Source: a virus. From it: DNA of 21,318 nucleotides. Positions 1 to 9,240 of this stretch are shown here, piece by piece. The notes below the pieces were generated by a model. The model ran no database searches, was not told the DNA's origin, and saw nothing but the letters and a program-made list of their open reading frames with translations. The position numbers and the translations under genes are program-made. The stretch is from IMG/VR virus record IMGVR_UViG_3300009790_000098, positions 1-21,318 of that record, one strand, 5' to 3'. Each line of letters opens with the position of its first letter. The stretch's first letter is position 1.

Positions 1-2243
1 GCTATTTCACCAATTGTAAAACTTGAGAATGTTAATGCATTATATAATATTGTTGTTAAGTCTGCAGCTGATGATTTTTGGAATCCATATCCAAAATCCA
101 TATTAACAGAGAACGAAAGACCACTACCTGATGATGTGCTCATAGTTCCTGTAGCATTAGCAGAATAACCAGATCCGGGATCAGAAACTGTAATCGATGT
201 TAAAGCACCAGATCCATTAACAGCAAATGTTGCTGTTGCATTACCTGAAACAGCTATTGTATCAGATCCAATATAACCTGTTCCATTAGCAGTCGCTACA
301 GCTGTGCTATTAGCAAATGCATTTACACCTTCATTTGTAATAATGTCTCCTGCAGTAAAAGAACCATTAGCTACATTACGTAATATCATTACAGTAGTAT
401 TAGTAGATTTAATTGTAGCTGTAGCTCCGACTTTTTGAGCTCCCATTATAGAATATAGATTAGCACCACTACCAGATGATGTTGATACTGCAATTGCTGG
501 TTGTTTTTTATAACTAATACCATTATTAGATAATGGAATATCTCTAATAGTACCATTAGCCCATGTTACTACAGTTGCTACTGCGTTAGTTGCTGCTGTA
601 GCACCACTAAATGAAACTGTATCACTATTTGAATAACCTGTACCACCCTTATGAATTGAAATTCTATCTACATATACATTTGCTTCGAATACATTTTGTG
701 TGTTTGCAAATTTACCATTAGCTGCATATGGTGTTACAGTATTAGCTCTACCATTAAATGTTACTTGTGTATCTATTACAATTGAGTCTACAAACCCAAT
801 ACCTGAATTACTTGCATTAGTATAAACATTCGCGAATGGTTTGGGTGAAGTTGATGTATTATTAGCACCTATAATATCAGTAAAGAGTGTTAGTGCTTCT
901 TGTGTAGCTAATGAACCGACTTCATAATCAGCTCCAGATCCTACTGCGACATTAGCTACGTTTGCGTAAGTATTACTATTTCGGCCTACAACAAATGCTT
1001 TAGCTCCAGAATAAAATGCTTTATTATTTGCATTAAGACCTATATGAGTAGAATTCTGAGCTATTAATTCTCCATTAGCGGTTGAATCTGTTAGTGTATC
1101 TATTTGTGCATTAACAGTATTAGCACCAATAAAAAGATAATCTGCTGAAGCAAATGCTCCTGATACTGTTTGTATGATTAATGTTTGTGCAGTTGATTTA
1201 TGTGCATAACCTGTAGCTACGACATTGTGTGCTGAATTAGCACCAGAAATTAAAGTAGTAGTATTAGCTAATGTTTGAAAGTTAGCATTAGATCCTGCAG
1301 ATGTATATGTTATTGTTTTTAAATCTTGTTCTACTGGTTCGAATAAAAAAAAGTCTGTTCTTTCAGTATTAGCATTAGTTATATTAGCTAATTCAATAGT
1401 AGCGTTAGAAGATAATGATCTAGTATAAGCATTTGATGTTGTATATCCATAACCACCATTAGCTAAAAGAAAATTAACTTTACCAGTGGCATCTGTTGTT
1501 CCTGTAATTTTTGCTTTACCACCTTTACCTACTGAAGATATAATATCGAATTGATCTCCAATTGCAAAATTTTGGCCGCCATTAGTAATAGTAACACCAG
1601 ATAAGGATCCCACAATAACTGGAGCATTAAGTAGTGTTCCATCATCGGTAATATATTCATCAGTTACAAAGTTGCCTATAACACTTGACATATAAGCAAC
1701 AGTAATTTGTTTTTTATTAACTAGTTTAGTGACTACACTTTCTACAAAAGCTGTAGCATCTGATTTGGATCCTCTAACAGTTTTACCAACAAAATCTTTT
1801 GTTCTATCTGAACCTGAAAGTTCTAAATATATTGGTTGTTTAAATTCTGAGTCTGATGGATAAGTTACACGAGTTGACGGAAGAAATACTTCAACCTCTT
1901 GACCATAAAACATTTGTAAAAGTAATTCAACAGAACGAACAGATCCTTTAGATTGATAAACATCACTTATATGTTTCAACATAAAGCGTTCATCAACAAC
2001 TGTATTAAATTGTGTTCCGGATAAGAATGTCTTTTTAAAATGAATAATAAAATCAGAAACAGTATTATCAATATCTCTGTTTGATCTTAATTGTCTTAGG
2101 ACTTTAGTGTGTTGACCGGTCTCTTCTAACCACTCATAATACGCCAAGGCAAACGCAACTAACTCAGGACCAGTTGACAAATAATGTTCTGGAAACTGAT
2201 CTTTAATTAGTTGAGAAATATACTCCGGCGTAGGATTTGCCAT
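1..2243 (-). CDS. gp7: Large baseplate structural protein, gp7-like, incomplete (runs off left edge)
   Basis: The frame opened by the ATG at 2243 has no stop down to position 1, giving at least 747 codons, so the C-terminus lies outside the window. The first ~170 residues are non-repetitive (start MANPTPEYISQL) and include a YYEWLEE segment and a YQSKGSVRSVELL segment followed by YGQEVEV. From memory these resemble the part of T4 gp7 with STKGIEAS and NEEVEIE, and similar N-termini occur in large marine T4-like structural proteins. The rest is rich in Asn, Ala, Thr and Ser, with recurrent G-x-G-Y turns (for example GGYGY, GGTGY, NGTGY, PGSGY) typical of beta-rich fibrous repeats. It starts 2 bases after the gp6 stop, so it is co-translated with gp6. 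The role as a wedge component is inferred from the N-terminal resemblance and the position after gp6. It could instead be a separate marine-phage tail protein. Confidence 0.72.
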   Translation of the reverse strand, partial: MANPTPEYISQLIKDQFPEHYLSTGPELVAFALAYYEWLEETGQHTKVLRQLRSNRDIDNTVSDFIIHFKKTFLSGTQFNTVVDERFMLKHISDVYQSKGSVRSVELLLQMFYGQEVEVFLPSTRVTYPSDSEFKQPIYLELSGSDRTKDFVGKTVRGSKSDATAFVESVVTKLVNKKQITVAYMSSVIGNFVTDEYITDDGTLLNAPVIVGSLSGVTITNGGQNFAIGDQFDIISSVGKGGKAKITGTTDATGKVNFLLANGGYGYTTSNAYTRSLSSNATIELANITNANTERTDFFLFEPVEQDLKTITYTSAGSNANFQTLANTTTLISGANSAHNVVATGYAHKSTAQTLIIQTVSGAFASADYLFIGANTVNAQIDTLTDSTANGELIAQNSTHIGLNANNKAFYSGAKAFVVGRNSNTYANVANVAVGSGADYEVGSLATQEALTLFTDIIGANNTSTSPKPFANVYTNASNSGIGFVDSIVIDTQVTFNGRANTVTPYAANGKFANTQNVFEANVYVDRISIHKGGTGYSNSDTVSFSGATAATNAVATVVTWANGTIRDIPLSNNGISYKKQPAIAVSTSSGSGANLYSIMGAQKVGATATIKSTNTTVMILRNVANGSFTAGDIITNEGVNAFANSTAVATANGTGYIGSDTIAVSGNATATFAVNGSGALTSITVSDPGSGYSANATGTMSTSSGSGLSFSVNMDFGYGFQKSSAADLTTILYNALTFSSFTIGEI

Positions 2244-2245
2244 CT

Positions 2246-4063
2246 TTATAACCTTTCTTGCGTAATATTAAATGTTAAGTCATCCGCATTTAACTGAAGA
2301 ATAGAAGCATTCTTAGTTTTGATATCTTTACTCTTACATCGGCTATATATTTTTAATGCTGTTCCAACATAAGTACTTATAGTTATAGAGTTGATATTCA
2401 TTATACCTGTTGTATAATCTATTGTACCAACATTAGTTTTAAGAACTTGATAATTACCTGCTGCAGTTAATTTAGCAATAATTAAACCGCCTTCACCATT
2501 ATCAATAAACATAGCATCAGAGCTTGTGTCATATGTAAATAAAGAAGACTCAATAGCTGGTTTATAAAACTTATTACTTATACCATCTATAAACTTATCA
2601 TCAGGATCTAATACATTATTATCCTCTAATTTCCAAGTAGTGGCAACGTTTGTTGGCTGTAATTTTTTAAATGGTCTATTAACAATTTGTGATGATATAA
2701 TACTATCATCAGCGGCATCAATAGCTGCAGTAGCTTTTGAGTTTCTAAAAATAGAATCAAATGAATTAATATTAATACCTGCCCAATTAGTTAATGCAGT
2801 TTGTGCTTTTGATTTTATACTTTCAGGGTCTTGACTAGTTTGTGTTATGTTATATGAAACATCTATATTAGATTCAATATAAGTAAAGTCAGGTATTACG
2901 ACCTCTGCTTCTATACCCACAGGGGATTTTTTCTTTAAGAAATCTGATATAGCTGTCTTCTTAGTTTCTGGTACACCATCTGCATCTGCCAAATCAACAG
3001 CCACTATAACTTTACCAAATTTAGGTGGTGTTAAATTTTCTCCACCAAATGCTAATATATTTTTAACTTCTGGAAATTCTCTTTGAATAATAATTTTATA
3101 ATCTTCTGCTGTAACTGCTCTTTCTTGAACCTGGAATGCTTTAGGAGCATTGAATTTAATATCTTCAATTGGTTCAGCAACTCTACCACCAGTTGAATTT
3201 GTTACTGTTTCTAATATAATTGAACTATATCCTTGAATAGTATCTGCTGAAGAAAACTTCTTCGCATTGTTACCAGCTTCAGCTTTACTATTTCTATATT
3301 GAACTTCTAATACTTGACCTTGTGATGGTTTTTGTCCAAAGACGCCGTCACCAAATGTTATTTTAAATTGATCATTAGTAGTTGGTTCTAAAAAGAAAAC
3401 ATTAGAAGAAGCATTTACTCCAAATAGAGTGTCTGCTTTTGTCCATGTGCTATTAACGGTACTTGTTTCACTTTCTCTAACCTTTAATGTAAGATGCCTA
3501 GTATCTACATTAGAATTTGTTATTGTAAATGTATAATTATTGGATGTATCTACAACAGCAAATTCTTCTATAGTTCTTCCTTCATATAACGCAACATTTG
3601 CAACTGTATACACTGTTGTGTTGGTTGAAGCATCTGTTGAAGGTTTAATAACATGTTCATTTTGTGTACTGAATACTAATGATTGACCATCAACTGATGC
3701 TTGAAATTCTGTCCACTTAGGAATAGTAATTGAATTTGGTGTATCATCAGGATTAATAGTTATATTAATATATGCTACTGCACCATGAGCTGATCTTGGA
3801 ACATAATTTAATTCCTTTGCATGTGCTACAACGCTATCTTTTTCTAATGCTGTATCTAAGAACATTTCATTAGACAACATATTAAGATAAAAATTATTTA
3901 AATACGTATTATATGATAATACATCTAATAATACATTAATATTAGATCCTTCAAAATCATAATCTCGTATTGCTGACTGACCTTTCATGAAGGTCTTTAA
4001 ATTTGATTTAATAGTATCGAAATCTAAATCGACTACTCTTGTTGATGAATTTGCGCTTGCCAT
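2246..4063 (-). CDS. gp6: Baseplate wedge protein gp6 (baseplate J family)
   Basis: The 605-residue protein is close to T4 gp6 (660). In T4, gp6 dimers form the inner ring that holds the six wedges together and triggers sheath contraction. The N-terminal part has the typical region around residues 10-90 (RDYDFEGSNINVLLDVLSYN and a following NMLSNEMFLDTA stretch). The baseplate-J signature is clear in the middle: RAVTAEDYK followed by REFPEV. The C-terminal third is more divergent. Its ATG shares one base with the gp25 stop (TAATG), so translation is probably coupled, and the gp7-like gene follows 2 bases downstream. Assignment rests on motif recall plus the gp25-gp6-gp7 order, which is that of T4-like phages. 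Confidence 0.88.
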   Translation of the reverse strand: MASANSSTRVVDLDFDTIKSNLKTFMKGQSAIRDYDFEGSNINVLLDVLSYNTYLNNFYLNMLSNEMFLDTALEKDSVVAHAKELNYVPRSAHGAVAYINITINPDDTPNSITIPKWTEFQASVDGQSLVFSTQNEHVIKPSTDASTNTTVYTVANVALYEGRTIEEFAVVDTSNNYTFTITNSNVDTRHLTLKVRESETSTVNSTWTKADTLFGVNASSNVFFLEPTTNDQFKITFGDGVFGQKPSQGQVLEVQYRNSKAEAGNNAKKFSSADTIQGYSSIILETVTNSTGGRVAEPIEDIKFNAPKAFQVQERAVTAEDYKIIIQREFPEVKNILAFGGENLTPPKFGKVIVAVDLADADGVPETKKTAISDFLKKKSPVGIEAEVVIPDFTYIESNIDVSYNITQTSQDPESIKSKAQTALTNWAGININSFDSIFRNSKATAAIDAADDSIISSQIVNRPFKKLQPTNVATTWKLEDNNVLDPDDKFIDGISNKFYKPAIESSLFTYDTSSDAMFIDNGEGGLIIAKLTAAGNYQVLKTNVGTIDYTTGIMNINSITISTYVGTALKIYSRCKSKDIKTKNASILQLNADDLTFNITQERL

Positions 4064-4464
4064 TAGTTTGCCCTGCTTAATATCACGTCAAAGGAGACGG
4101 GATTCTCTTTGTTAACCACATTAAATGTTATTTCAACATCGAAACTATTGTTATCAGGATCACCAACAACAATTACATCAATAATATTACATCTAGGTTC
4201 ATAATTTTCAATTGTCTCTATTATAGCATTTCTTATTCTAGCTTCTGTAATCATAGAGAAGTTTTCAAATAACATTTTTCGAACATCAGATCCTATATCT
4301 GGTTGAAATGGTCTTTCATACCTATTAGTCATTAATAGGTTCTTAATTGAATTCTGTATGGCAAGTTCATTTGTGTTTAATAAGATATCATTAGAAGCAG
4401 GATGAAAGGCCACATCGCTTCTTATGTCTGAATAAACTACTTCTTGTCTTTTTGCATTTGCCAT
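4063..4464 (-). CDS. gp25: Baseplate wedge protein gp25 (sheath initiator)
   Basis: The 133 residues match the T4 gp25 length (132). The family contacts gp6 and gp53 in the wedge and starts sheath polymerisation. The conserved core is visible: RYERPFQPDIGSDVRKMLFE at residues 48-67, and the family's Glu-Pro-Arg motif at 89-91 (YEPR). Its stop overlaps the gp6 start by one base. I see no Shine-Dalgarno sequence ahead of the ATG. Instead a CATAAATA late-type box ends 5 bases upstream, so this gene may be read from its own, possibly leaderless, late transcript as well as from the operon mRNA. Confidence 0.92.
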   Translation of the reverse strand: MANAKRQEVVYSDIRSDVAFHPASNDILLNTNELAIQNSIKNLLMTNRYERPFQPDIGSDVRKMLFENFSMITEARIRNAIIETIENYEPRCNIIDVIVVGDPDNNSFDVEITFNVVNKENPVSFDVILSRAN

Positions 4465-4469
4465 GATTT

Positions 4470-4477
4470 TATTTATG
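4470..4477 (-). promoter_or_regulatory. Candidate T4-type late promoter box ahead of gp25
   Basis: The minus strand reads CATAAATA here, one base from the T4 late consensus TATAAATA. The box overlaps the stop codon of the upstream 232-aa gene and ends 5 bases before the gp25 ATG. With T4-like geometry transcription would start at or next to that ATG. Chance AT-rich matches are possible, and only the position argues for function. Confidence 0.45.
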
Positions 4478-5171
4478 ATACTAACTTAAAGCCAAGTGAA
4501 GAGATTGCTTCATCAACTTCTTTTGTTATTTCTTCTTGTTTTTCTTCTAACTCTGCCAATAGCTCACCATCTATCTTAGCTGCCATCTTTTCTGATGCAG
4601 ATTCTAATACAGCTAGTTGTCCTGCTGTTGCATCTACTGCTTTGGCTAAAGGATTAGCTTCTGGTGGTGGACCTTCTGCTGCTGTAGACGGCTGACCTTT
4701 TTCTTTTACATTACCATCTTTATCACATTCTATATTAGGAACCTGTTTACAAAGATTATCTAAATTAATTTTACCAGAAAATAAGTCTGTTTGTAATTTA
4801 TCAAAATCAACGCCAGGAACATCACCATACTTTTTCTTTAATTCAGCAAAAGCTGCCATAGTATCTGGTCCAATTGGTTTGCCGACTAAAGACATTATAT
4901 CTAATTGCAAACTCATTTTTGGTATTGGTAGTTCAGGTAAAGATAAACCATCAAGACTAAATCCAGGTATTTCTGGCATCTCTATAGTTGGCAACATTTC
5001 TTTTAAGCCACCACCTATGTCGCCCATTAAATCATCAAATTCTGAATTTAAAGAATCTAATGCACCACCTAATCCTTCTGTTGCATCTTCGATTAAGTTA
5101 CCTACTTTATCTTTAGCTGCATCAATCTTCTTACCAAACTTAGCTAATCCTACACCCTTACCACAACTCAT
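4473..5171 (-). CDS. Low-complexity structural protein of the baseplate operon, function unknown
   Basis: I do not recognise a family for these 232 residues. The N-terminus is Gly/Lys-rich with a Cys at position 3. Residues ~60-90 are Pro/Leu/Met-rich (LPTIEMPEIPGFSLDGLSLP), which suggests an extended segment rather than a globular fold. Two Cys near 141 and 149 could pair. The last ~65 residues are Ala/Glu/Lys-rich and likely helical or coiled-coil. There is no signal peptide or membrane segment. The gene starts within 2 bases of the end of the fibre-like gene, with a GGTGG ribosome site inside that gene's last codons. A position between fibre protein and gp25 suggests a virion or baseplate-accessory role, which is inference from context only. 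Confidence 0.7.
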   Translation of the reverse strand: MSCGKGVGLAKFGKKIDAAKDKVGNLIEDATEGLGGALDSLNSEFDDLMGDIGGGLKEMLPTIEMPEIPGFSLDGLSLPELPIPKMSLQLDIMSLVGKPIGPDTMAAFAELKKKYGDVPGVDFDKLQTDLFSGKINLDNLCKQVPNIECDKDGNVKEKGQPSTAAEGPPPEANPLAKAVDATAGQLAVLESASEKMAAKIDGELLAELEEKQEEITKEVDEAISSLGFKLVS

Positions 5172-5172
5172 A

Positions 5173-6168
5173 TTACCACCCCATTAATTGTGCAACTACT
5201 TTTACTGAAGAGTTTGCATTTGTTTGATTGATATATAATCTTACATTACCACTATCTGAATTAGCAGTAATAGAAGAAATTAGATCGCCATGTGATTTTA
5301 ATGTTTTAATTTCTTGTATCTTACTATTAGCATTTGCATCTGATGCTCCACTATCGGATTCATAACCGCCAACAATTAACATTTGTCTAACATAAGTATC
5401 ATTCTTATATGGAGTTGCTGAAACATTTGAATGATTAACTGCTATAGTTACCTCTCCACCAGAATAATCAGCATGCGCATATTCTAATATTAAATGATCT
5501 TCAGATGTATTAGCACCTAGATTAGTATTAGATGCTGTCACTATAGTCATAACACCACCAAACGAATTACCAGTTGATGCTGTTAGATAAGTAGAAGTAT
5601 CAACACTACCATCTGCTTTTAAAAATTGAGATGATGTTCCACCATCTTTCTTTATTGCGGCTGCAGTGACATTACCTGTTACAGTAGCATCTCCGGAAAC
5701 AGCTAAATCATCAGACGCTGTAACATTACCAGTTAAAGTAGAATTACCGCTTACAGTTAATGTGCCAGTAATATCTAATGGTTTATTCATTGTCCACTTA
5801 GTGCCACTGTGTGAATAATTAAATGTTGCTGAAGCTCCATCTACAGTTAATCCAGCACCATCTGCTGCTGCACTATCAGCTGCACTTTTTGCAACTGTAA
5901 TATTTTTATCCGTAACATCTAAGGTAGCAGAATTAACAGTTGTAGTTGTTCCTTGAACTGTTAAGTTACCTGATATTAATGTATTGCCTGCTACTGTTAA
6001 AGTACCATCAGTATTAATTGATGTTGAAGTAATTTCAGTATTAACGGTTGAATTACCAACTACTAATGAATTATTAGAAGGAACTGTATTGGCATTAGCA
6101 TTGGACACAGATAGACCACCCACTTGAAGTGAGAATGTATTACCTTCGTATAAATGTTTAAATGCCAT
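5173..6168 (-). CDS. Tail-fibre-like virion protein with beta repeats
   Basis: The 331 residues have the look of marine T4-like fibre or baseplate-attached proteins. Residues 50-170 carry repeated GNLTV/GTLTV-type strands (TLTVAGNT, GNLTVQGT, GTLTVSGNS, LAVSGDATVTGNV). A VNSATLDVTDKNI block is followed by ADGAGLTVDGA, a pattern I associate with phage fibre proteins of marine myoviruses. Residues ~177-196 contain GTSSQFLKADGS, a common motif before fibre head domains. The C-terminal ~130 residues are a different, non-repetitive domain that may be the exposed tip. A strong AGGAG site lies upstream, inside the 57-aa gene, whose stop shares a base with this ATG. A receptor-binding or decoration role is inferred; the receptor is unknown. 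Confidence 0.78.
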   Translation of the reverse strand: MAFKHLYEGNTFSLQVGGLSVSNANANTVPSNNSLVVGNSTVNTEITSTSINTDGTLTVAGNTLISGNLTVQGTTTTVNSATLDVTDKNITVAKSAADSAAADGAGLTVDGASATFNYSHSGTKWTMNKPLDITGTLTVSGNSTLTGNVTASDDLAVSGDATVTGNVTAAAIKKDGGTSSQFLKADGSVDTSTYLTASTGNSFGGVMTIVTASNTNLGANTSEDHLILEYAHADYSGGEVTIAVNHSNVSATPYKNDTYVRQMLIVGGYESDSGASDANANSKIQEIKTLKSHGDLISSITANSDSGNVRLYINQTNANSSVKVVAQLMGW

Positions 6169-6341
6169 TAGTTAACTCCTGGTATCCAGCATACGGGATA
6201 AACACACCAATATGGATTAGCAAATCCTAGCATCCATAGTATAAGGATCCATAATGGTATTTGTACCCATGTTTTTCCTTTTGACCATTCTCTAAACTTT
6301 AGAGCGTATGGTGCTAATTTATTAAATATCCAATCAGTCAT
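6168..6341 (-). CDS. Small Trp-rich single-pass membrane protein (57 aa)
   Basis: This is a short gene between the spike and fibre genes. Its ATG at 6341 overlaps the gp5 stop (TAATG) and its TAA overlaps the fibre-like ATG at 6168 (TAATG again), so it is tightly coupled on both sides and fills the gap exactly. It starts MTDWIFNKLAPYALKF, has a basic stretch (residues 17-24) and then a hydrophobic span at ~27-43 with IPLWILILWMLGF. Seven of 57 residues are Trp, and there are two Cys in the C-terminal part. I do not recognise a family. It could be a virion protein, a membrane-targeting factor for baseplate assembly, or a lysis accessory. The coupling is direct evidence that it is translated; the function is unknown. 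Confidence 0.75.
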   Translation of the reverse strand: MTDWIFNKLAPYALKFREWSKGKTWVQIPLWILILWMLGFANPYWCVYPVCWIPGVN

Positions 6342-7903
6342 TAATCCGGACTCGATGTTGTTCCAGCACCTAGGCCTTCAGTGTCTGTATGAGTATGTGT
6401 AGCTCCAGACTTGCCTGCAGATACATGATCTGTTGTTGCTGTTGATGTTCCTGTTATATCCACATCATTATTAATATCTAAATTCAGTGAAGCCATTGTT
6501 GCTTGACCGTCAATAGTAGAACTATAAGTTCCATTAGCAGTCTCTACAATATTTCCATTAGCATGCGCAACTATATTTGATGTTACTGCAATATTATGAT
6601 TATTTAGAGTTGTAATATTTAGATTGTCTTCTGCTTTTAAATTCATAATCTTCTTAGCTGTTAATCTAAGTGAATTATTTGTAGCACCAATATCTATAGT
6701 TCCTTTTGTTACTGCTATTATTGCATTGTCAGTTATCATATTAGTATACTTAGATAAATTTGTTTTAGTTTCATCTAACGTTACTGTTTCTGTTTTTGCA
6801 CCACCAATAGTTTCTGTTGTTGATTTTATTATTGCAGTAATGTTATGACCACCGTCGTAATCAGGGCTAGCATTATCTGCATCTCCAATTAGAATAGCAT
6901 TATTGCCACCGACATATACATTTTTATCTGTCATAACTTCTTGTAAATGGTTGCCTTCAATTCTTTCTATTTTATCTTTACGATAATTATAATACGCATT
7001 ACCAGTTACTTCAGTAGTTAAATCACCTTGGAATAATACTTTTGAATTACCTTTTATGGTAACATTACATCCACCTTCTATATAAACATTCTTACCTTCC
7101 AATACAACTTCATAATCTTTACCAACTACTTTAGTTGTTCTAGTTCCATCATTTACAATTTCTTCAAAAGTTCCTGATGCATGATATTTGTTTAATCTCT
7201 TTTGCGAAGGTGTATCATCTGTTTCAAAGATATGACCCGATTCAGATTCTTGAACATGCACCCATGGATATTTGTTTTCGTATGCTTTGCCTACTTTATC
7301 GCCGCCATGAGCTCTTGCATGTGGTTCATCCCATTCTACAGAAACTCTGTCTGATTTATCTCTGTGATCAACAACACTATCATCAGTTGCAGCAGCTTGT
7401 GCTGTCGGTATATCTGTTATTCTTGATTTTCTTCTATTAATTAATGATCTGTGTTTTTCGGATATATCGCCACGAGCTAGTCTGGATAAATCTGATTCGT
7501 TTAATGTATTTCTTCCAACATCATCAAGTCTACGAGGAAATTTTGAATTAGGATCTTTAAATCCATCAACACTCATTACAGGATTTTCTGTAGGTATACC
7601 TGCTATGGATCCTAAGACAAAAGGCTTTTGATAATTACCTTCATCAATAAAAAATCCAACTACCCATGTTCCTGGAACCATTCCAGTTATCGGACCACCA
7701 ACTCCTGACGTCGGTCCTGCACTAGGCGCATTAATTAATGTTGACCATGGAAGTTTATTAACAGGCATTTCATCAAGCTTAGCTGAATGAACGCCATGAT
7801 ATCTTACTCTGACACGACCAAGCTTTAATGGATCATCTCGATCCTCAACAACACCGAAGTGCCATTTGAACTGATTATAATTAATTGTATTGTCTGTTGG
7901 CAT
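6341..7903 (-). CDS. gp5: Baseplate central spike, gp5/VgrG-like, without a lysozyme domain
   Basis: The 520-residue spike has three parts. Residues ~14-105 are an OB-fold of the gp5/VgrG type (WHFGVVEDRDDPLKLGRVRV; later GTWVVGFF and KPFVLGSI). A linker with an EWDEPHARAHG stretch and PWVHVQESESGHIFETDD leads into a long beta-helical region with VxGxN-type steps (for example VYIEGGCNVTIKGNSKVL). The extreme C-terminus has an HTH triad at residues 503-505 in a Gly/Thr-rich tip, like the HxH iron site at the apex of P2-type spikes. T4 gp5 carries a lysozyme domain after its OB-fold; no such insert is visible here. A GAGGTG site precedes the ATG, which overlaps the gp27 stop. The assignment is strong; the tip metal site is inference. 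Confidence 0.88.
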   Translation of the reverse strand: MPTDNTINYNQFKWHFGVVEDRDDPLKLGRVRVRYHGVHSAKLDEMPVNKLPWSTLINAPSAGPTSGVGGPITGMVPGTWVVGFFIDEGNYQKPFVLGSIAGIPTENPVMSVDGFKDPNSKFPRRLDDVGRNTLNESDLSRLARGDISEKHRSLINRRKSRITDIPTAQAAATDDSVVDHRDKSDRVSVEWDEPHARAHGGDKVGKAYENKYPWVHVQESESGHIFETDDTPSQKRLNKYHASGTFEEIVNDGTRTTKVVGKDYEVVLEGKNVYIEGGCNVTIKGNSKVLFQGDLTTEVTGNAYYNYRKDKIERIEGNHLQEVMTDKNVYVGGNNAILIGDADNASPDYDGGHNITAIIKSTTETIGGAKTETVTLDETKTNLSKYTNMITDNAIIAVTKGTIDIGATNNSLRLTAKKIMNLKAEDNLNITTLNNHNIAVTSNIVAHANGNIVETANGTYSSTIDGQATMASLNLDINNDVDITGTSTATTDHVSAGKSGATHTHTDTEGLGAGTTSSPD

Positions 7904-9240
7904 TATGTATTCACCTCATTTTTCTTTTCTGGGTGACCAGGTCTAGTAAGAACAACACTTGTTTTATAGACGTTACCTGGTCTTAATCTATGCACTACAT
8001 CTTTAATTAAAAATTGCCCTGACATAAATTCATCAACATGTAATTCATTCATATTATTATGTGCTTGGTTAACTAGTAGATATATAACTTCTCCTGCTGT
8101 TAAAGCACTATTACCATATACATCCATAGTCATCATATTATTATACATCAAAGACATCATAGCTGTTTTCTTTGACATACTCTCCACAATATTATCACTA
8201 TCACTACTACCATCAACATACGCCATATGATTTTCATATGAATTAGTTGGTTTCTGGGTTAAATATTGTTCTTTAAATGCATCAGAAAGATTTAAATTAT
8301 AAAAATAATTGTATAGTCCATGCATCTCCATAGTTTGTTCTACTTTTTTTGTGAGATAATCAACTTTGGTAATCATATTTCCTAATCCACCAGTTTGTGC
8401 TAATTGAAACATATTACTACGTCTTATTTGTTTTATAGATATTGGATTAAAGTGTAATTGCTTATCATCAGACGAGGCAGCCGACATACCATGAGCAGAG
8501 GTTACTGGATTATATTCATATCTATAATTCGCTTTTTGAGAGTTGAAAGTAGATTCTGCTAACATCATTTGTGCTTGCATATTTCTAAAATGAAACCCGT
8601 CTTTATTTTCATAAAATGCATAATATTGCATTGGTTCTTGTTTGCCCATATCACTATTATTAATTGCACGTGCTGTTAATAATTCAATAGCCTCAAAAGG
8701 ATTCATTCCAGGTATTACAATTCTGCCCTTGCCTTGAGTCTTGTGTGAGTGATCTAATACCGGTTCTGGTAAACCTTTTAAGCCTCTTTGTTTACCATCA
8801 TCAACTAATTTTTGAAATATTTTTTCAATTGCTTTGTGTATTGGTTCTTCAACAACCATATTAATAGAAGTAAATGCATTTTCCCATTGCAGTAAAGATA
8901 CTAATTGCATTTGAACTGTTTTCTTTGTATTGGCACTATTTGGTTGAATATTAGCAAGTTCGGCTATACGAAATGTATGTTCTCTTTCTGGTGCTGCTAT
9001 TTCTTGATCGGGGGATTTCCATTGTATAGTTATAAATTCTGATCCTGTCATTCCCCAACCACCAACAAGATCTTCTGAATCTTCAATTATTAAAGTTGCT
9101 TGCATACTCATTTTATCAACACTTTCAATAACATCGCATGCAACTAATGTGTTGGTTAAGTCTACAACTTTATCTAATTGCTCATTAATCATGGAAATAG
9201 CAATATCACCATGACCTAATTGTATTGTTGAATCAGCCAT
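7903..9240 (-). CDS. gp27: Baseplate hub protein, gp27-like
   Basis: At 445 residues it is somewhat longer than T4 gp27 (391), which forms the trimeric ring holding the gp5 spike. The N-terminal ~120 residues have the strand pattern of hub proteins (IAISMINEQLDKVVDLTNTL, then QATLIIEDSEDLVGGWGMTG). The C-terminal end (GQFLIKDVVHRLRPGNVYKT) fits the end of hub and tube-like domains that measure transport or docking. The strongest support is position: its stop shares a base with the gp5 start, and gp53 overlaps its start by 8 bases. No catalytic motif is visible. Sequence similarity alone would be weak, so the call is partly contextual. Confidence 0.75.
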   Translation of the reverse strand: MADSTIQLGHGDIAISMINEQLDKVVDLTNTLVACDVIESVDKMSMQATLIIEDSEDLVGGWGMTGSEFITIQWKSPDQEIAAPEREHTFRIAELANIQPNSANTKKTVQMQLVSLLQWENAFTSINMVVEEPIHKAIEKIFQKLVDDGKQRGLKGLPEPVLDHSHKTQGKGRIVIPGMNPFEAIELLTARAINNSDMGKQEPMQYYAFYENKDGFHFRNMQAQMMLAESTFNSQKANYRYEYNPVTSAHGMSAASSDDKQLHFNPISIKQIRRSNMFQLAQTGGLGNMITKVDYLTKKVEQTMEMHGLYNYFYNLNLSDAFKEQYLTQKPTNSYENHMAYVDGSSDSDNIVESMSKKTAMMSLMYNNMMTMDVYGNSALTAGEVIYLLVNQAHNNMNELHVDEFMSGQFLIKDVVHRLRPGNVYKTSVVLTRPGHPEKKNEVNT

